DNA of 53,983 nucleotides, taken from assembly GCA_022566735.1 (NCBI GenBank), contig JADFIG010000025.1, positions 1 through 53,983 of the forward strand. Direction: 5' to 3'. Both the position numbers and the translations under genes were made by a program. Of this stretch, positions 26,356-34,569 are shown one piece after another. Origin of the DNA: Pseudomonadota bacterium. GTDB taxonomy: Bacteria; Pseudomonadota; Gammaproteobacteria; Burkholderiales; Burkholderiaceae_C. A model generated the notes under the pieces. The model saw nothing but the letters and a program-made list of their open reading frames with translations. It was not told where the DNA came from and did no database searches. Numbering within the stretch: the stretch's first letter is position 1; each line of letters begins with the position of its first letter.

Positions 26356-27474
26356 ATGCGCCGCATGCCCGACACCCTCCGCAGCCCCCTCCGCAGTTCG
26401 CTGGCCCGGCCCTTGGGCGAGGCCCACGCCCATGCCAGCTGGAACTTCCCGCGCAGCACGGCCGGGGTGTGCCTGCTGGTGCAACTGGCGCGCGATCACG
26501 GCCTGGACACCGCCAGCCTGCTGGACGGCACGGGCCTGAGCCAGGCCCTGCTGGACGACCCCAAGGGCGAGGTGGCGGCCACGGCCGAACTCGCCCTCAT
26601 CGAGCGCCTCGTGCAGCGCCTGCCCCACGTGCCCGGGCTGGGCCTGCAGGCGGCCACCCGCTACCGCCTGACCACCTATGGCATCTGGGGCTACGCCCTG
26701 GTCAGCAGCCCCAACCTGCGCAGCGCGGCCCAGCTGGCGCTGCGCTACCTCAACCTCACCCACGCCTTCACCCACATCACCATGGACGAGCGCGATGGCC
26801 AGGCCACCTTCACCCTGCAGGACCTGGAGGTGCCCGCCACCGTGCGCCGCTTCGTGGTGGAGCGCGATGCCGCGGCCATCCTGACGCTGCAAAAAGACCT
26901 CTTCCACGTCCACATCCCGCTGCAGGAGCTGCGCTTCAAGGGCCCGCCGCCACCGCATGCCGAGCTGGTGGCCGAGCACTTCGGTGTGCAACCGCGCTAC
27001 CACGCCAGTGCCCACCAGGCGGTGTTCCGCGCCAGCGTGCTGGACATGCCCCTGCCGCAGGCCAACGAGCACACCGCCGCCCTGTGCGAGGACCTGTGCC
27101 GCGAGCTGCTGCAGCAACGCCAGGCCCGCAGCGGCGTGGCCGCCAAGGTGCGCAACCGCCTGTTGCAGAGCCCCTCGCAGATGCCCGACATGGTCGCCGT
27201 GGCCGATGCGCTGTGCGTCACGCCACGCACGCTGCGCCGCCACCTGCTGGCCGAAGGCACCACCTTCCGCGACCTGGTCGACGAGGTGCGCCACACCCTG
27301 GCCACGGAGCTGATGTCCACGGCCGAAAGCCCGGACAAGGAGATCGCCCAGCTGCTCGGCTTCCACGACCTCTCGGCCTTCATCCAGGCCTTCCGGCGCT
27401 GGCGCGGCGTCACGCCCTCGGCCTACCGGCAGCAATTGGGCCAGCCGGCCCGCTTTGTGCGCCGCGCGCGCTGA
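26356..27474 (+). CDS. AraC-family transcriptional regulator (Arabinose-binding-like + HTH_18)
   Basis: 372 residues if started at ATG 26356 (MRRMPDTLRSPLRSSLARPL); the frame is open to 26287 and the next ATG is 26365, so the start is approximate. The N-terminal domain (about 45-235) is of the OruR/ArgR-like AraC type (TASLLDGTGLSQALLDD, FKGPPPPHAELVAEHFG). The C-terminal HTH domain carries VADALCVTPRTLRRHLLAEG and the closing helix IAQLLGFHDLSAFIQAFRRW. It diverges from the Baeyer-Villiger monooxygenase gene and is the likely activator of that gene and the lipase. It ends four bases from the convergent arsA stop. Confidence 0.9.
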   Translation: MRRMPDTLRSPLRSSLARPLGEAHAHASWNFPRSTAGVCLLVQLARDHGLDTASLLDGTGLSQALLDDPKGEVAATAELALIERLVQRLPHVPGLGLQAATRYRLTTYGIWGYALVSSPNLRSAAQLALRYLNLTHAFTHITMDERDGQATFTLQDLEVPATVRRFVVERDAAAILTLQKDLFHVHIPLQELRFKGPPPPHAELVAEHFGVQPRYHASAHQAVFRASVLDMPLPQANEHTAALCEDLCRELLQQRQARSGVAAKVRNRLLQSPSQMPDMVAVADALCVTPRTLRRHLLAEGTTFRDLVDEVRHTLATELMSTAESPDKEIAQLLGFHDLSAFIQAFRRWRGVTPSAYRQQLGQPARFVRRAR

Positions 27475-27478
27475 GCCC

Positions 27479-29293
27479 TCAGACCCTGTCAGGTGGGGAC
27501 GCCAATGCCGACAGGCGCGCCACGCCCACGGGCTCGTCGCTTTGCAGGGCCACGACGGCATGGCGGCGGGCATGGCGGTGGGCCACGGCATCGAGCTGGG
27601 CCAACTCGTGTCGGGCGCGCTGGCACAGCAAGGGCGAGGTCGGCCCCGCTGCGGCCACGCTGTGGTTGACCACCCAGGCCCAAGGCTCGATGCCAGCCCG
27701 GCGCAGGTCGTCCTGCAGGCTGGCGGCCTCCAGCACCGGGGTGGTTTCCGCCAGGGCCACGAGCAGCACCTTGGTCTGTTTCGGGTCGCGCAACTGCATC
27801 ATCGGCGTGGTGAAGTGCAGGCCCTTGCCGCCCATCTGCCGCTGGATCTCCCGGTCATAGGCTCCGGTGGCATCCAGCAGCAGCAAGGTGTGCCCCGTCG
27901 GCGCCGTGTCCATCACCACGAACTTGCGACCGGCTTCGCGGATGATGCGCGAGAAGGCCTGGAAGACGGCGATCTCTTCGGTGCAGGGCGAGCGCAGGTC
28001 CTCGGCCAGCAAGGCGCGGCCCGCGTCGTCCAGCCTGGCGCCCTTGGTGCGCATCACGTCCTGGCGGTAGCGCTCGGTTTCGGCCTGCGGGTCGATGCGG
28101 CTGACGGTGAGTTGCGCCAGCGAGCCGTGCAGGGTCTCGATCAGGTGGGCCGCGGGGTCAGAGGTGGTCAGGTGCACCGGCAGGCCGCGCTGCGCCAGGG
28201 CCACCGCCACCGCGGCAGCGATGGTGGTCTTGCCCACACCGCCCTTGCCCATCAGCATGACCAGGCCATGGCCATCGGCGGCGATGTCGTCCACCAGCGA
28301 GGCCAGCGTGGGGGACGGCGGCAGCGGTGTCGGCCCGCCTGGCGACGCATCGGCCTGGGGCGCGCCGTTCGGGGCACCGTGGAGGGTTGCGCCCGAAGCC
28401 GCCCCTGGCGCATCCTCCAGCAGCCGGCCCAGCGCGGGCAGGCCCACCAGGTCGAAGGCCTTGAGCGGCACCTGGTCGCAGGCCAGCGTGTGCAGCACGG
28501 CCGGCATCCCGGCCAGGGCGGCGCGCTCGCGCGCGCAGATGGCCGCCGCCAGGGGGTCCAGGGCCGCCTCTTGTGCGGGCATCACGCCATTGATCACCAG
28601 CACCTGCTGGTTCAGGCCGATGGCCGCGAGCTCCTCATGGGTGCGGGCCACCTCGCGCAGCGAGGATGGCTGCGGCCGCGCCACCAGGACCAGCCGGGTG
28701 CGCGCGCCGTCGGCCAGCGCATCCACGGCGGCCTTGTATTGCGCGCGCTGTTTTTCCAGGCCCGCCAGCGGCCCCAGGCAGGATGCATCGCCTTTGCCCG
28801 CCTCCAGGAAGCCGCTCCATGCGCCCGGCAACTGCAGCAGGCGGATGGTGTGGCCGGTGGGGGCCGTGTCGAAGACGACGTGGTCGACGTCGTGGGTCAA
28901 GGGCCCGTCGATCAGCAGCGACGTGAACTCGTCGAAAGCCGCGATCTCGGTCGTGCAGGCACCCGAGAGTTGCTCCTCGATGCTGCGCACGGCCGCCTCG
29001 GGCAGCACGCCGCGCACCGGACCCACGATGCGGTCGCGGTAGGTCTGGGCGGCCGCCTGCGGGTCGATTTCCAGGGCGGACAGGCCCGGCACGGCGGGGA
29101 TCGCCGTGAGCTGGTTGCCGATGCGCGTGCCGAACACCTGGCCCACGTTCGAAGCCGGATCGGTGCTGACCAGCAGCACACGCCGCCCCGCCTCCGCCAG
29201 GTGGACCGCCGTGGCACAGGCCAGGGAGGTCTTGCCCACCCCGCCCTTGCCGGTGAAGAACAGGAAGCGGGGGGCGTCCGCCAGGAAGCGCAT
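27479..29293 (-). CDS. arsA: ArsA, arsenite efflux pump ATPase (two-domain)
   Basis: Soluble ATPase that drives arsenite/antimonite export with ArsB-type pumps. The start at ATG 29293 (MRFLADAPRFLFFTGKGGVG) matches known ArsA starts; an ATG at 29311 is possible. 604 residues with two homologous halves, each with Walker A GKGGVGKT (about 14-21 and near 325), DTAPTGHT (signature following Walker B) and a cysteine in the SGACTTEIAAF and SPCTEEIAVF metal-site blocks. A Pro/Gly-rich linker joins the halves (near 290-310). It is third in the operon after fused arsC and arsD. No arsB or acr3 gene lies in the window, so the pump must be elsewhere or downstream is missing. Confidence 0.95.
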   Translation of the reverse strand: MRFLADAPRFLFFTGKGGVGKTSLACATAVHLAEAGRRVLLVSTDPASNVGQVFGTRIGNQLTAIPAVPGLSALEIDPQAAAQTYRDRIVGPVRGVLPEAAVRSIEEQLSGACTTEIAAFDEFTSLLIDGPLTHDVDHVVFDTAPTGHTIRLLQLPGAWSGFLEAGKGDASCLGPLAGLEKQRAQYKAAVDALADGARTRLVLVARPQPSSLREVARTHEELAAIGLNQQVLVINGVMPAQEAALDPLAAAICARERAALAGMPAVLHTLACDQVPLKAFDLVGLPALGRLLEDAPGAASGATLHGAPNGAPQADASPGGPTPLPPSPTLASLVDDIAADGHGLVMLMGKGGVGKTTIAAAVAVALAQRGLPVHLTTSDPAAHLIETLHGSLAQLTVSRIDPQAETERYRQDVMRTKGARLDDAGRALLAEDLRSPCTEEIAVFQAFSRIIREAGRKFVVMDTAPTGHTLLLLDATGAYDREIQRQMGGKGLHFTTPMMQLRDPKQTKVLLVALAETTPVLEAASLQDDLRRAGIEPWAWVVNHSVAAAGPTSPLLCQRARHELAQLDAVAHRHARRHAVVALQSDEPVGVARLSALASPPDRV

Positions 29294-29312
29294 GGCAGGA
29301 GCGCAGGCCATC

Positions 29313-29675
29313 TCAGCCACAGGCCCCGCCGGCGCAGCAGCCCCCTGCCGCGGCAGCGGGCTCGGCAGGCAGGGACGCACCGATCCAGCGCGCCAGCTCC
29401 GCACGCTGGGGGTAACGGCCCGCCAACGCGATCTGCCCGTCCACCAGGATCAGGGGCAAGGCCTGCGGACCGGAGCGGGTCAGGAAGTCCTTGACCACCG
29501 CGTTGTCAGCGAAGGCCATGGGCGTCTGCGCAAGGTTGAACCGCTCGATGCGGGCGCCCTGCGCCGAGGCCCATGCCACGTCCGCCGAGAAATCCACCAA
29601 GGTCTGATCGACCTCCACGCCACACACGCCGGTGCTGCAGCACAGCGCCGGATCGAACACCTGGATCTGGGTCAT
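29313..29675 (-). CDS. arsD: ArsD, arsenic metallochaperone
   Basis: 120 residues from ATG 29675 (MTQIQVFDPALCCSTGVCGV). The essential CCSTGVCG cysteine set (residues 12, 13, 18) is intact, and the vicinal Cys pairs near the C-terminus (GGCCAGGAC) are present. ArsD hands As(III) to ArsA. The gene ends just before the arsA start (stop 29313, arsA from 29293 or 29311) and starts 19 bp after the fused arsenate reductase stop, so the three genes form one operon. Confidence 0.96.
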   Translation of the reverse strand: MTQIQVFDPALCCSTGVCGVEVDQTLVDFSADVAWASAQGARIERFNLAQTPMAFADNAVVKDFLTRSGPQALPLILVDGQIALAGRYPQRAELARWIGASLPAEPAAAAGGCCAGGACG

Positions 29676-29694
29676 GTCAAAGCTCCTTCCTTGG

Positions 29695-30723
29695 TCATGA
29701 TGCACCGATCCTGGCCAGCGCGTCTTGCACCAGCTCAGGCTCCGCGTGGGTGAACAGCTCCGGCACCTCGATCAGATCGAGCAGCTGCAGCATCCGGTAG
29801 CCGAGGGCCTGGCGGGTCAGCTCGAAGGCCCTGCGCTTGCCCTCATCCCCGCCTTCGGCATTCGACGGATCGGGGTAGCCCCAGTGCACCCGCACAGGCT
29901 GGCGGTCCGAGCCGCTCCAGAAGACCGGGCAAGGCTCCGCGGCAGCGCTGTCGCACACGGTGATCACCAGCGACAGGGGCGGCGCATCCGGCGACGTGAA
30001 CTCGTCCCAGCCCTTGCTTCTCACCTCGCGGGTGTCGATGCCCGCCTTCTGCAGGGCCTCCAGCGCGAAGGGGTTGACGCGGCCGCTGGGAGCGCTGCCG
30101 GCGCTGAAGGCTCGCACATCGCGTCCCAGGCGTCGGGCCCAGTGGTTCAGCATGCATTCGGCCAGGACACTGCGTGCCGAGTTGTGCGTGCACAGGATCA
30201 GCACATTCATCGCCGCACTGGACGAATCCCGCGTGCCAATGCGCTCGATCTGCCTTTGCAGCGACAGGCGCGCCAGGCTGGCCATGGGCAAGGCGATCAT
30301 GAGTTCGATGCGGCGCTTCACCGTCACGAAGGTGTTGAGGAAGGCCTTGGCCTGCGCGTCCACGCTGCCGTCCACCGCGGCCGGATCGGGCATGCCCCAG
30401 TGCGCCGTCATGGGCTGCCCCGGCCAGACCGGGCAGACTTCGCCCGCGGCCTGGTCGCAGACGGTGAAGACGAAGTCCATCTCCGGCGCGCCGGGTCGGG
30501 CGAATTCGTCCCAGCTCTTGCTGCGCAGGCCGTCGACCGGGATGCCATGGTCAGACAGCGTCCGGAGTGCCATGGGATGGACCTCGCCCCGTGGCTGGCT
30601 GCCCGCCGAGTAGGCCCTGAAGCCCTTGCTGGCGCCAATGCTGTTCATCAGCGCTTCGGCCAGGATGGAGCGCGATGAGTTTCCCGTGCAGATGAACAGC
30701 ACGTTGTAGATCTTGTCCGGCAT
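29695..30723 (-). CDS. arsC: Tandem-fused arsenate reductase (two low-molecular-weight phosphatase-type ArsC domains)
   Basis: 342 residues from ATG 30723 (MPDKIYNVLFICTGNSSRSI) with AAAGGA upstream. Two complete ArsC/LMW-PTPase domains lie head to tail. Domain 1 (about 5-150) has the CX5R loop CTGNSSR, SKSWDEFARPGAPEMDFVFTVCDQ and AHWGMPDP. Domain 2 (about 172-320) has CTHNSAR, SKGWDEFTSPDAPPLSLVITVCD and VHWGYPDP. Both keep the nucleophile and the later Cys residues. They reduce As(V) to As(III) for ArsA-dependent export. Family members usually have one domain of about 140 residues, so the duplication and divergence are unusual. First gene of the operon, behind an ArsR-type site. Confidence 0.92.
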   Translation of the reverse strand: MPDKIYNVLFICTGNSSRSILAEALMNSIGASKGFRAYSAGSQPRGEVHPMALRTLSDHGIPVDGLRSKSWDEFARPGAPEMDFVFTVCDQAAGEVCPVWPGQPMTAHWGMPDPAAVDGSVDAQAKAFLNTFVTVKRRIELMIALPMASLARLSLQRQIERIGTRDSSSAAMNVLILCTHNSARSVLAECMLNHWARRLGRDVRAFSAGSAPSGRVNPFALEALQKAGIDTREVRSKGWDEFTSPDAPPLSLVITVCDSAAAEPCPVFWSGSDRQPVRVHWGYPDPSNAEGGDEGKRRAFELTRQALGYRMLQLLDLIEVPELFTHAEPELVQDALARIGAS

Positions 30724-30805
30724 GGGGCGTCCTTTCCTTTCAAAGGTGGGTGCATGGGCGGTGTCCGGATGGCGCGCCAAGGGGCTGACAGCCTCCAAGG
30801 TTTCC

Positions 30806-30829
30806 ATATTTCGATGATAGTTGAATTAT
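30806..30829. promoter_or_regulatory. Candidate ArsR operator between arsC and the P-type ATPase
   Basis: An imperfect inverted repeat: ATATTTCGA at the left and TTGAATTAT at the right (7 of 9 positions pair), separated by six bases. AT-rich sequence of this kind with CGATGAT in the centre is typical of ArsR/SmtB operators. It is the only markedly A+T-rich segment in the divergent gap. No arsR gene is in the window, so the regulator would act in trans. Confidence 0.5.
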
Positions 30830-30940
30830 TGGGCGTGGCGCAAGCCTGCCGATGCCCTCGCACAGGACGCAGGCCCGTGCTCCGCGGGACAATGGGGGCC
30901 TTGCGTCCCTGCCCGCGCCACCGCCGCTTTGCCGTCCGCC

Positions 30941-33331
30941 ATGAGCACCCCGCCCCGCCGTCCCGTCGTCATCCCCATCCGCGTGGCCTCGGCCCCTGCC
31001 GCCAGGCCTTCCACCGCGCCGGCCCCGGCCTCCGGCCAGGGACACAGCCACGACCACGGGCATGGCGACTGCTGCACCCCCGAGCTGCACAGCGCCCCGC
31101 CACCCGCCCAGGCCGATGCGCCCGCGGGCACCCAGGCCGCGCGTTTCCGCATCGAGCAGATGGACTGCCCGACGGAAGAGCGCCTGATCCGCCAGAAGCT
31201 CGAACCCATGGCCGGCGTGGCCCGGCTGGACTTCAACCTGCTGGCGCGCGAGCTGACGGTGCACCACCGCCTGGACGCCGTCGCGCCGCTGGCAAGCGCA
31301 CTGGCGCAGATCGGCATGGTGCCGCGCCTGCTGGGCGCCGACCAGGCCCCGCACGCCTTGCCGCCGGCCGTGCCCACCCGCCAGCGCTGGCTGCTGGCCG
31401 CCGCCGGGCTGTGTGCCGTGGGCGCCGAGGCCGTGGCCTGGGCCAGCGGCGAGGAAGCCAGCCTGCCGGTGATGGCGCTGGCGGCGCTGTCCATGGGCCT
31501 GGTGGGCGGGCCCACGGCGAAAAAGGGCTGGATCGCGCTGCGCCACGTCACGCTCAACATCCACTTCCTGATGACGCTGGCGGTGCTGGGCGCCTTGCTG
31601 ATCGGCAAATGGTCGGAGGCCGCGATGGTGCTGTGCCTGTTCGCCCTGGCCGAGGCCATCGAGGCCTTGTCGCTGGAGCGCGCCCGCGAGGCCGTGCAGT
31701 CGCTGTCGGCCCTGGCGCCCGAGGTGGCCTGGGTCTGGCAGCCGGCAGGCCGCGACTGGGTCAACCTGCCGGTGGCCGAGGTGCCCGTGGGCAGCCGCAT
31801 CCGCGTGCGCGCCGGTGAACGCGTGCCGCTGGACGCCGAGGTCACGCAGGGCCGCGGCGCCCTGGACGAAAGCGCCATCACCGGCGAGGGCCTGCCGGTG
31901 GACAAGGAGGTGGGCGCCACGCTCTACGCCGGCAGCATCCTCGCGGACGGTCTGCTGGAAGCGCGCAGCACGGCCACGGCCAGCGGCGGCACCCTGGCGC
32001 GCATGGCCCAGGCCATCCAGCAAGCCCAGTCGCAGCGCGCACCGACCCAGCGTTTCGTCGACCAGTTCGCGCGCTGGTACACCCCCGTGGTGGTGGTGGT
32101 GGCGCTGCTGGTGGCGGCCTTCGGCCCCTGGCTGGGTGCGGCGCTGGGCGGGGCACCGGGCGGGTTCTCTCTGCCCGCCCAAGACCTGGGCTGGGCACAA
32201 GCCTGGACGCTGTGGCAGCCCTGGGTCTACCAGGCCCTGGTGCTGCTGGTGATCGCCTGCCCCTGCGCGCTGGTGGTGTCCACGCCGGTGACGGTGGTCA
32301 GCGGCCTGGCCGCGGGCGCCCACCACGGCATCCTCATCAAGGGCGGCGCCTTCCTGGAGGCCGGCCGTCAGCTGCGCGCCATCGCCCTGGACAAGACCGG
32401 CACCCTCACCGAGGGCCGCCCGGCGCTGACCGACTGCGAGGCCCTGCCCGGTGCCACGGTCAGCCAGGCCGAGGCCCTGCGCCTGGCCGCCAGCGTGGAC
32501 GCGGCCAGCACCCACCCCGTGGCCCAGGCCGTGGTGGCCGGCTGGCGGGCACGTGGCAAGGGCCACCTCAGCCCGGCCTCGGCCTTCACCTTGTTGCCGG
32601 GGCGCGGCGTGTCCGCCCATGTGGACGGCCAGACCTGGTGGCTAGGCCAGGGCCGCCTGCTGCAGGAGCTGGGCCCGCGCGGCGAGGCCAGCGACGCGGC
32701 CCTGGCCCGCCTGGCCGCGCTGGAGGCACAAGGCCGCACCGCCTTCGTGCTCTTCCACGCCCTCGGCCCGGTGGCCGTGCTGGGCGTGGCCGACACGGTG
32801 CGCCCGCACGCGGCCCAGGCCGTCGCCGACCTGCATGCCCTGGGGCTGCGCACCGTGATGCTCAGCGGGGACAACGCCCAGGCGGTCCGGCACGTGAGCC
32901 AGCAACTGGGCGTGGACGACGCCCGCGGCGGCCTGCTGCCGCAGGACAAGCTCGCCGCCATCGAAGCCCTGAAGGCCGCGCACGGCCAGGTGGCCATGGT
33001 GGGCGATGGCGTCAACGATGCGCCGGCCCTGGCGCGCGCCGACATCGGCCTGGCCATGGGCGCGGCCGGCACGGCCACGGCGCTGGAGACGGCCGACGTG
33101 GCCATCATGGACGACGACCCGCGCAAGCTGGCCGACTTCGTCCGCCTGAGCCGGGCCACCGCCCGGGTGCTGTGGCAGAACATCGCGCTGGCGCTGGGCA
33201 TCAAGGCCGTGTTCTTCGCCCTGGCCTTCGCCGGCGTGGCCACGCTGTGGATGGCGGTGTTCGCCGACATGGGCGCCAGCCTGCTGGTCGTCTTCAACGG
33301 GCTGCGGCTGCTGCGCTGGCGCGCGACCTGA
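30941..33331 (+). CDS. Heavy-metal P-type ATPase (Zn/Cd/Pb exporter, ZntA/CadA type)
   Basis: P1B-type export ATPase, 796 residues from ATG 30941 (MSTPPRRPVVIPIRVASAPA). The N-terminus has a His/Cys metal-binding tail (GHSHDHGHGDCC, 34-45) and one HMA domain with MDCPTEERLIR (74-84), the form seen in ZntA/CadA rather than copper pumps. Membrane motif IACPCALVVSTPVT, phosphorylation motif DKTGTLTEG and hinge GDGVNDAPALARADIGLAMG are intact. Eight hydrophobic segments are discernible. Substrate class Zn2+/Cd2+/Pb2+ is inferred from these motifs. It diverges from the ars operon across a 217-bp gap; no MerR or ArsR gene is adjacent. Confidence 0.93.
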   Translation: MSTPPRRPVVIPIRVASAPAARPSTAPAPASGQGHSHDHGHGDCCTPELHSAPPPAQADAPAGTQAARFRIEQMDCPTEERLIRQKLEPMAGVARLDFNLLARELTVHHRLDAVAPLASALAQIGMVPRLLGADQAPHALPPAVPTRQRWLLAAAGLCAVGAEAVAWASGEEASLPVMALAALSMGLVGGPTAKKGWIALRHVTLNIHFLMTLAVLGALLIGKWSEAAMVLCLFALAEAIEALSLERAREAVQSLSALAPEVAWVWQPAGRDWVNLPVAEVPVGSRIRVRAGERVPLDAEVTQGRGALDESAITGEGLPVDKEVGATLYAGSILADGLLEARSTATASGGTLARMAQAIQQAQSQRAPTQRFVDQFARWYTPVVVVVALLVAAFGPWLGAALGGAPGGFSLPAQDLGWAQAWTLWQPWVYQALVLLVIACPCALVVSTPVTVVSGLAAGAHHGILIKGGAFLEAGRQLRAIALDKTGTLTEGRPALTDCEALPGATVSQAEALRLAASVDAASTHPVAQAVVAGWRARGKGHLSPASAFTLLPGRGVSAHVDGQTWWLGQGRLLQELGPRGEASDAALARLAALEAQGRTAFVLFHALGPVAVLGVADTVRPHAAQAVADLHALGLRTVMLSGDNAQAVRHVSQQLGVDDARGGLLPQDKLAAIEALKAAHGQVAMVGDGVNDAPALARADIGLAMGAAGTATALETADVAIMDDDPRKLADFVRLSRATARVLWQNIALALGIKAVFFALAFAGVATLWMAVFADMGASLLVVFNGLRLLRWRAT

Positions 33332-33373
33332 TTCCCGCCCTGCCGTGCGCCCCATGGCCCGCTTCACGGGCAT

Positions 33374-33607
33374 GACATCCGGCACGGCTGGGAGCACGCT
33401 GCCATCTGGACCAAGAACGGCGTCGTCACCCACGGCGGCTACAGCGCCCACGGCAAGCTCTACAACGCCGAGGTCGCCACGCTCGACCAGCAAGGCGGCC
33501 ACGTCAAGATCGTCTACCACAAGGACGGCGTGGGCACCCACGCCATGCGCTTCGCCAAGAGCGGCTACCCCAGCTTCACGGCGGCGAGCCTGGACGCTGC
33601 CAACTGA
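33374..33607 (+). pseudogene. Remnant of an NPP1/NLP-type (necrosis-inducing-protein-like) gene
   Basis: In the frame ending at TGA 33605-33607 the sequence reads DIRHGWEHAAIWTKNG, THGGYSAHGKLYNAEVATL, VKIVYHKDGVGTHAMRFAKS. This strongly resembles the middle and late part of NPP1 proteins around the GHRHDWE heptapeptide, with D replaced by G in RHGWE. There is no start codon in this frame: upstream it runs straight back to the stop of the P-type ATPase. The N-terminal half is therefore missing. It overlaps the ParB-like gene by 32 bp on the other strand. Function is presumably lost. Confidence 0.6.
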
Positions 33608-34499
33608 GGTCCGGCTGCTGCCCGGCCTCCAGCGCGCGCACCCGGGCGCGCAGGGCCTCGTTGTCCGCCTGGAGCTCGGCCACGCGTTGACGCAGGGCCT
33701 GGACTTCGCTGGCTTCGCCATCCGCCCCTTCCCAGGGGGCCGCGGCGACCGGCTCCGCGCCACCGTCGGCGGGCTTGCGTTTCACCTCGCGCACGCGCTT
33801 GGCCACCTGGCGCAGCTCGTCCTTGCCGCCCAGCACCGCGGCCTTCTGGTCTTGCGCGGGCAGGCCCGCGACCGTGGCCGCCGCGTTGATGCTGATCTCG
33901 CCGGCCTTCACGGCGGCCACCAGCTCGGGCACGGCCTGGTTCTGGATCTTCTCGATCAGCTGGACCTGGCTGTTGCTCAACCGCGCCGCCCGGGCGATGT
34001 CGGCGCGCGTCTTCAAAGGCGTGGCCGAGGCGCTGCCCGTGCCGCTGCCCGTACCGGTGTCCGCGTTCGAGGCATCTGCCCGCGCGTCCGCCGTGGCCAG
34101 CGGGGCCGATGCCGTCGGGGCATCCGATGCCGCAGTCGACGCTGCGCCCTGGGTGTCGAGGGCCTGCACAGCGCGCCGCTGCGCCAGGATCTCCCGCTTG
34201 CGCAAGGCCAGCACGCCGCGCTGGAAGTCCGACACGCTGCGGCGCCCCAGGTGCTGGTCGATCATCCACAGGTGCACGTCCTCGACGGACTTGAAATGCG
34301 GGTGCTGCACCGTCTGGAAGGGCAGGCCGTGCTTGACGCAGATGCCGTGCCGGTTGTGCCCGTCCACGAGCAGATCACCCCACAGCACCAGGGCATCGCG
34401 GCAGCCTTCGGCCAGGATGCTGCGCTCCAGAGCGGCGTGCTCATCGGGCGTCAGGGGGTCGATGTAGGCCTGGAGTTCTTCGCTGACGACGATGTTCAT
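33576..34499 (-). CDS. ParB-like nuclease-domain protein, chromosomal orphan
   Basis: 307 residues from ATG 34499 (MNIVVSEELQAYIDPLTPDE). Residues about 1-90 resemble the ParB/Srx N-terminal fold, with LVLWGDLLVDGHNRHGIC as the conserved loop. Then a low-complexity Ala/Ser/Thr/Gly/Asp linker (about 120-155), a possible HTH segment KTRADIARAARLSNSQVQLIEKIQ (about 160-183), and a C-terminal coiled coil EVQALRQRVAELQADNEALRA-like (about 265-290). No ParA partner is nearby, so it is not a standard partition pair. It may regulate transcription or derive from a mobile element. It diverges from the DUF3348 operon by 70 bp. Confidence 0.75.
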   Translation of the reverse strand: MNIVVSEELQAYIDPLTPDEHAALERSILAEGCRDALVLWGDLLVDGHNRHGICVKHGLPFQTVQHPHFKSVEDVHLWMIDQHLGRRSVSDFQRGVLALRKREILAQRRAVQALDTQGAASTAASDAPTASAPLATADARADASNADTGTGSGTGSASATPLKTRADIARAARLSNSQVQLIEKIQNQAVPELVAAVKAGEISINAAATVAGLPAQDQKAAVLGGKDELRQVAKRVREVKRKPADGGAEPVAAAPWEGADGEASEVQALRQRVAELQADNEALRARVRALEAGQQPDLSWQRPGSPP

Positions 34500-34569
34500 G
34501 GGCGCGCATTCTAGGCGCCGCCCGATTCCTGAACGAAAATACGCGGTTTTGCCCAGCCCCTCCCCGGGA

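Noticed and set aside
33345..34514. Plus-strand open frame through the ParB-like gene
   Set aside because: Starts in a different frame from the NPP1-like remnant and is otherwise a shadow of the minus-strand ParB-like gene.
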